From positions 1 to 9,089 of the forward strand of contig JALSPE010000121.1 of NCBI GenBank assembly GCA_026986085.1: a DNA stretch of 9,089 bases. Direction: 5' to 3'. Positions 7,277 through 9,089 of this stretch are shown in pieces. Source of the DNA: Campylobacteraceae bacterium (GTDB lineage Bacteria > Campylobacterota > Campylobacteria > Campylobacterales > Sulfurovaceae). Under the pieces are notes generated by a model. That model ran no database searches, was not told the DNA's origin, and was given only the letters and a program-made list of their open reading frames with translations. Made by a program: the position numbers and the translations under genes. The number at the start of each line of letters is the position of its first letter. Within the stretch, counting starts at the first letter, position 1.

Positions 7277-7303
7277 ATTATATAGTAGAAGTTTAAAAAA
7301 AAA
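7277..7303 (-). promoter_or_regulatory. Candidate internal promoter upstream of pstC
   Basis: On the minus strand a perfect -10 hexamer TATAAT (7282-7277) lies 21 bp before the pstC ATG, with a run of nine T's (7303-7295) about 12 bp further upstream. Campylobacterota housekeeping promoters commonly show a TATAAT box with upstream T-rich tracts in place of a -35 box. The region is AT-rich, so chance matches are easy. If active, it would supply pstCAB-phoU and the two-component genes at a basal level. Confidence 0.35.
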
Positions 7304-7329
7304 GTTACTTTCCTTATTTAATAGATATA

Positions 7330-7349
7330 ATTTGGGCAAATGCCCAAAT
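7330..7349 (-). terminator. Hairpin between pstS and pstC (leaky terminator or mRNA stabiliser)
   Basis: ATTTGGGC (7330-7337) and GCCCAAAT (7342-7349) form a perfect 8-bp stem with a four-base loop, 11 bp after the pstS stop codon. The bases that follow on the minus strand (TATATCTATT) are U-containing but not a clean U-run, so read-through is expected. Such a structure after the binding-protein gene usually keeps pstS message in excess over the permease genes. Confidence 0.6.
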
Positions 7350-7360
7350 ATGTAACTTAA

Positions 7361-8356
7361 TTACTTAATTTTCTTCTCTGCCCAATATTTAGCAATTTCA
7401 GCTTTTGTAGATGCAGGAAGTGGAACATAACCTAAATCAGCAGCAGCTTTATCGCCATTTTTGTATGCCCAGTCAAAGAATTTAACTACCTCTTTATTTT
7501 TCTCAGTTTTTTCAGCTGGTAAAAGAATAAATGTAGCAGCTACAATTGGATAAGAAGTCTCACCATCTGGATCACCAATTACAGCATAAAAATCTTTCTC
7601 TTTAGTCCAACTTGCATATTTAGCAGCATCTTGGAAAGATTTAACAGTTGGGTTAATAAATTTACCTGCTTTATTTTGAACTTGTGCAGCTGGTAAGTTC
7701 TCTTTTAATTTATAAGAGTATTCAATGTAACCAATAGAGTTTTTAATTTGCTTAATGTTAGCAGTTACACCTGAGTTTGATTTACCAGCAACAACTTTTG
7801 GTGCTTTCCACTCTGGTTTTTTACTTACTTTAAACTCTGGATTAATTTTATTTAAAAAATAAGTAAAGTTAAAAGTTGTTCCAGATTTGTCAGCTCTTAC
7901 AGCAACTGTAATAGGCTCGTGTGGAAGTTTAACATCTTTGTTATCTTTTTTAATTACTTCATCATCCCACATTTTAGCTTTACCACTAAAGATAGCTGCA
8001 ATTGCTTCTCTTGATAGTTTTAACTCACCATCTTTAACACCATCAATGTTGTATGCAAGAACGATTGAACCAACAACTGTTGGGAACATATAAAGTTTGT
8101 TTTCTTTTAATACTTCTGGCTTAAGTGGCTTATCAGAACCTGCAAAATCTACAATTCTTTTTTTAATAGATTTAATACCATCACCTGAACCAGTTGGAGT
8201 ATAGTTTACTTGAACACCTGTTGCTTTATTATATGCACTTGTCCATGCTTTATAAACTGGAGCTGGGAAAGATGCACCTCTACCTTTTAATGCCTCTGCA
8301 TTTGCTGAAGTTGCTACTGCTAATGCTACAACTGTTCCTAATACTAATTTTTTCAT
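7361..8356 (-). CDS. pstS: PstS, periplasmic phosphate-binding protein
   Basis: This captures phosphate in the periplasm and hands it to PstC/PstA. With the start chosen here it has 331 residues. An N-terminal signal peptide (K2-K3, hydrophobic 4-16) ends in SANA with likely cleavage after A20; there is no lipobox cysteine, so the protein is soluble. PstS signatures are GASFPAPVY (27-35), PTGSGDGI (54-61), DFAGSDKPL (70-78), and R154 with SGTT (158-161), which line the phosphate pocket in the family. Two in-frame ATGs lie six bases apart (8362 and 8356). The ribosome site AAAAGG abuts the first but is six bases from the second, so the second is preferred. It is first in the operon, behind the GTTAC-box promoter. 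Confidence 0.97.
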   Translation of the reverse strand: MKKLVLGTVVALAVATSANAEALKGRGASFPAPVYKAWTSAYNKATGVQVNYTPTGSGDGIKSIKKRIVDFAGSDKPLKPEVLKENKLYMFPTVVGSIVLAYNIDGVKDGELKLSREAIAAIFSGKAKMWDDEVIKKDNKDVKLPHEPITVAVRADKSGTTFNFTYFLNKINPEFKVSKKPEWKAPKVVAGKSNSGVTANIKQIKNSIGYIEYSYKLKENLPAAQVQNKAGKFINPTVKSFQDAAKYASWTKEKDFYAVIGDPDGETSYPIVAATFILLPAEKTEKNKEVVKFFDWAYKNGDKAAADLGYVPLPASTKAEIAKYWAEKKIK

Positions 8357-8362
8357 TTTCAT

Positions 8363-8368
8363 CCTTTT
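8363..8368 (-). promoter_or_regulatory. pstS ribosome-binding site that decides the start
   Basis: AAAAGG on the minus strand directly touches the upstream ATG (8362-8360) but is correctly spaced (six bases) from the ATG at 8356-8354. This favours the shorter protein by two residues; the signal peptide is unaffected. Confidence 0.7.
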
Positions 8369-8390
8369 ATTGTTGTTGTTTTACAATTGA

Positions 8391-8396
8391 AGTATA
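8391..8396 (-). promoter_or_regulatory. -10 box of the pstS promoter
   Basis: TATACT on the minus strand is preceded by TTTTG. It lies 10 bp downstream of the nearest GTTAC half-site, the distance expected when an activator site takes the place of the -35 box. Transcription would begin near 8384, giving a leader of about 28 bases before the pstS ATG. Confidence 0.6.
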
Positions 8397-8406
8397 CAAA
8401 ATAATA

Positions 8407-8434
8407 GTAACCAAATGGTAACAAAAACGGTAAC
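8407..8434 (-). promoter_or_regulatory. Pho-box-like operator: three GTTAC direct repeats upstream of pstS
   Basis: On the minus strand GTTAC occurs at 8434-8430, 8422-8418 and 8411-8407, giving periods of 12 and 11 bp. The promoter-proximal pair reads GTTACCATTTGGTTAC, with the same GTTxC-N6-GTTxC plan as the Campylobacter PhosR box (remembered as GTTTC-N6-GTTTC). The 11-bp period is that of PhoB-family tandem sites. Its place just upstream of a -10 box fits activation by the regulator encoded in this operon. Binding itself is inferred. Confidence 0.7.
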
Positions 8435-8577
8435 AGATATTTTTTTTACATATATTAAAGCTGGAAATCAATTATAATTTCCCATATATTGATATTTATA
8501 AAATATTCTATCTACTATTATTACATAATTATAATCACACTATTACCACGCCAACTACTACTCTTAAAGTTTTACAG

Positions 8578-8601
8578 TATTAATTAGCAAGGTAATTAAT
8601 A
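8578..8601. other. 9-bp dyad TATTAATTA/TAATTAATA
   Basis: Arms 8578-8586 and 8593-8601 are perfect inverted complements around GCAAGG. It lies about 220 bp upstream of the pstS start. It could be a regulator-binding palindrome, but both arms are pure A/T and such matches arise easily at this base composition. Confidence 0.35.
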
Positions 8602-8777
8602 TAAAACAAAGCTTAGTAATTAAATTGCAAAAATTAGTGCTAGTAAGTTAGAGCTTTTACAGTAAAGTTTATTTCTCTTCTTTTTGAACCTTCACTTTAT
8701 TCGAGGCAATAACTCAAAATTAACTTTTTATCTCAAATAGACGCGAATAAATTTATGTATCCGTATTATTTTCCCTC

Positions 8778-8801
8778 GCTCAAAAGCTCCAGCTTTGGAG
8801 T
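8778..8801. repeat. REP-like imperfect palindrome
   Basis: AAAGCT/AGCTTT (8783-8788 with 8791-8796) is flanked by GCTC/GAGT (8778-8781 with 8798-8801) with one mismatch. CTCCA/TGGAG (8787-8791 with 8796-8800) is an alternative fold. On the minus strand it reads as an AAAGCTGGAGCTTT core followed by GAGCGAGG. This resembles from memory the dispersed REP units with an AAAGCTGGAGCTTT core and a GAACGAGG tail found in many proteobacteria. Only one copy is in the window, so the assignment rests on resemblance. Confidence 0.4.
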
Positions 8802-8924
8802 ATATATTGAAATATTAATCTTCTGTATGTATTCAAAATGAGGACATTGGAAACAAGAAAAAACTGTTTGCTTTAAAATTTTAGTTTAAATTAGGTGCGA
8901 AAGTTAATAAAAGTTAATAAAAAC

Positions 8925-8996
8925 TTTAAAGACCCCATGTAAGTTTAAGGAGAGTTACATCTGTTACTATCTGTAGTAGATTCTGGGGTCTTCAAA
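8925..8996 (-). ncRNA. Candidate structured small RNA or 3'-UTR element (three-way junction)
   Basis: A closing stem AAGACCCCA (8929-8937) with TGGGGTCTT (8984-8992) is perfect over 9 bp, including four consecutive G-C pairs. It can be extended by TTT/AAA (8925-8927 with 8994-8996) past one mismatch. Inside are two more stems: ATGTAA/TTACAT (8937-8942 with 8955-8960, sharing A8937 with the closing stem) and TACTA/TAGTA (8965-8969 with 8974-8978). On the minus strand the loop of the first inner stem shows the pyrimidine-rich CTCTCCTT, complementary to a Shine-Dalgarno sequence. The closing stem is followed by a T-rich run (GTTTTTATT), so minus-strand transcription is favoured. No known RNA family is recognised. 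It may be a small RNA processed from, or read through from, the barrel gene, or simply a second terminator. Confidence 0.45.
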
Positions 8997-9000
8997 ATCA

Positions 9001-9024
9001 AAAGAGAGCTATATTGCTCTCTTT
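9001..9024 (-). terminator. Terminator of the partial outer-membrane gene
   Basis: AAAGAGAGC (9001-9009) and GCTCTCTTT (9016-9024) form a perfect 9-bp stem with a six-base loop, six bases after the stop codon at 9031. On the minus strand the stem runs into TTTTGATTTTG, a fair U-rich tail. The tail overlaps the outer edge of the structured element at 8925-8996. Confidence 0.75.
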
Positions 9025-9030
9025 AATAGA

Positions 9031-9089
9031 TTAAAACTTATATTTAGCTTCAAGTCTTACTCTATGGTCTTTTCTATCACTAAAGTCTT
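9031..9089 (-). CDS. 3' end of a probable outer-membrane beta-barrel (porin-like) gene, partial
   Basis: The last 18 complete codons before the TAA at 9033-9031 read DFSDRKDHRVRLEAKYKF. From HRV onward the residues alternate polar and non-polar (V, L, A, Y, F on one face) and the protein ends in phenylalanine, the hallmark of the last strand of outer-membrane barrels recognised by BamA. A short charged turn (SDRKD) precedes the strand, as in porins. The rest lies beyond the window. Given the neighbouring pst genes, a phosphate-starvation porin (OprO/OprP-like) is possible, but the fragment is too short to prove substrate or family. Confidence 0.65.
   Translation of the reverse strand, partial: DFSDRKDHRVRLEAKYKF

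Larger units (their letters stand above)
8435..8924. other. Non-coding stretch upstream of the pstS operator
   Basis: I find no gene in these about 490 bases. Stops are frequent in all frames, and the longest start-led frames seen by eye are about a dozen codons (for example from 8838 on the + strand). Visible structures are GGAAAT/ATTTCC (8463-8468 with 8477-8482), a 9-bp dyad at 8578-8601, TTTATTCG/CGAATAAA (8696-8703 with 8744-8751), a REP-like palindrome at 8778-8801 and a 10-bp tandem repeat AAAGTTAATA (8900-8909, 8910-8919). It may be decayed sequence or may hold small RNAs. Only the listed dyads can be supported. Confidence 0.6.

Noticed and set aside
7887..8421. + strand open frames at 7887-8093 and 8194-8421
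   Set aside because: The first is antisense to pstS; the second is antisense to the pstS signal-peptide region and crosses its promoter. Their compositions are artefactual.
8838..8876. Short + strand frame starting MRTLETRKN
   Set aside because: It has only 12 codons, no ribosome-binding site upstream and no supporting context.
8719..8918. Distant 10-bp inverted repeat ATTAACTTTT (8719-8728) and AAAAGTTAAT (8909-8918), as possible ends of a mobile element
   Set aside because: At this A/T content a 10-bp match within about 700 bp is expected by chance. There are no target duplications or transposase remnants.
8435..8924. tRNA or rRNA gene, or known riboswitch, in the long intergenic region
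   Set aside because: No cloverleaf, T-loop consensus, rRNA signature or familiar riboswitch core could be recognised on either strand.
8954..8967. Second GTTAC pair (8954-8958 and 8963-8967) as a further Pho box
   Set aside because: The period is 9 bp, not 11, there is no -10 box at a suitable distance, and the bases belong to the stems of the structured RNA candidate.

Overview
The window is AT-rich (long A/T runs, AT-ending codons) and carries almost all of its genes on the minus strand. Codon use, protein style and gene content fit a member of the Campylobacterota (epsilonproteobacteria, in the range of Arcobacter, Sulfurimonas or Nautilia relatives). The genus cannot be fixed from this stretch alone.

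Layout in transcription order (right to left on the + coordinates): at 9031-9089 is the 3' end of a gene whose last residues look like the final beta-strand of an outer-membrane barrel, followed by a terminator hairpin (9001-9024). Next come about 660 bases without a gene (8363-9030). They hold a candidate structured RNA (8925-8996), a REP-like palindrome (8778-8801), a 9-bp dyad (8578-8601) and, next to pstS, a promoter with three GTTAC half-sites. The promoter is followed by a tight cluster: pstS, pstC, pstA, pstB, phoU, an OmpR/PhoB-type response regulator and a membrane histidine kinase (8356 down to 2095). The genes are separated by 105 bp (pstS-pstC) or 11 bp (pstA-pstB), or overlap by 1-7 bp. 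The cluster reads as one phosphate-starvation operon: PstS binds phosphate in the periplasm, PstC/PstA form the channel, PstB hydrolyses ATP, PhoU links transport to signalling, and the kinase/regulator pair probably acts back on the GTTAC boxes upstream of pstS.

Downstream of the kinase lies a 186-bp gap with a long perfect inverted repeat (14 bp per arm) immediately in front of a DEAD-box RNA helicase gene (1908-460). The helicase carries an RGG-like basic tail. Beyond its stop codon, the left 459 bases hold no gene. They contain two copies of a 110-bp repeat (1-110 and 299-408, 106/110 identical) with several hairpins between them.

The phosphate genes are conventional. The most unusual material is non-coding: the helicase leader hairpin, the duplicated 110-bp element, and the three-way-junction RNA candidate between the barrel gene and pstS. 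I see no convincing new multi-gene system.
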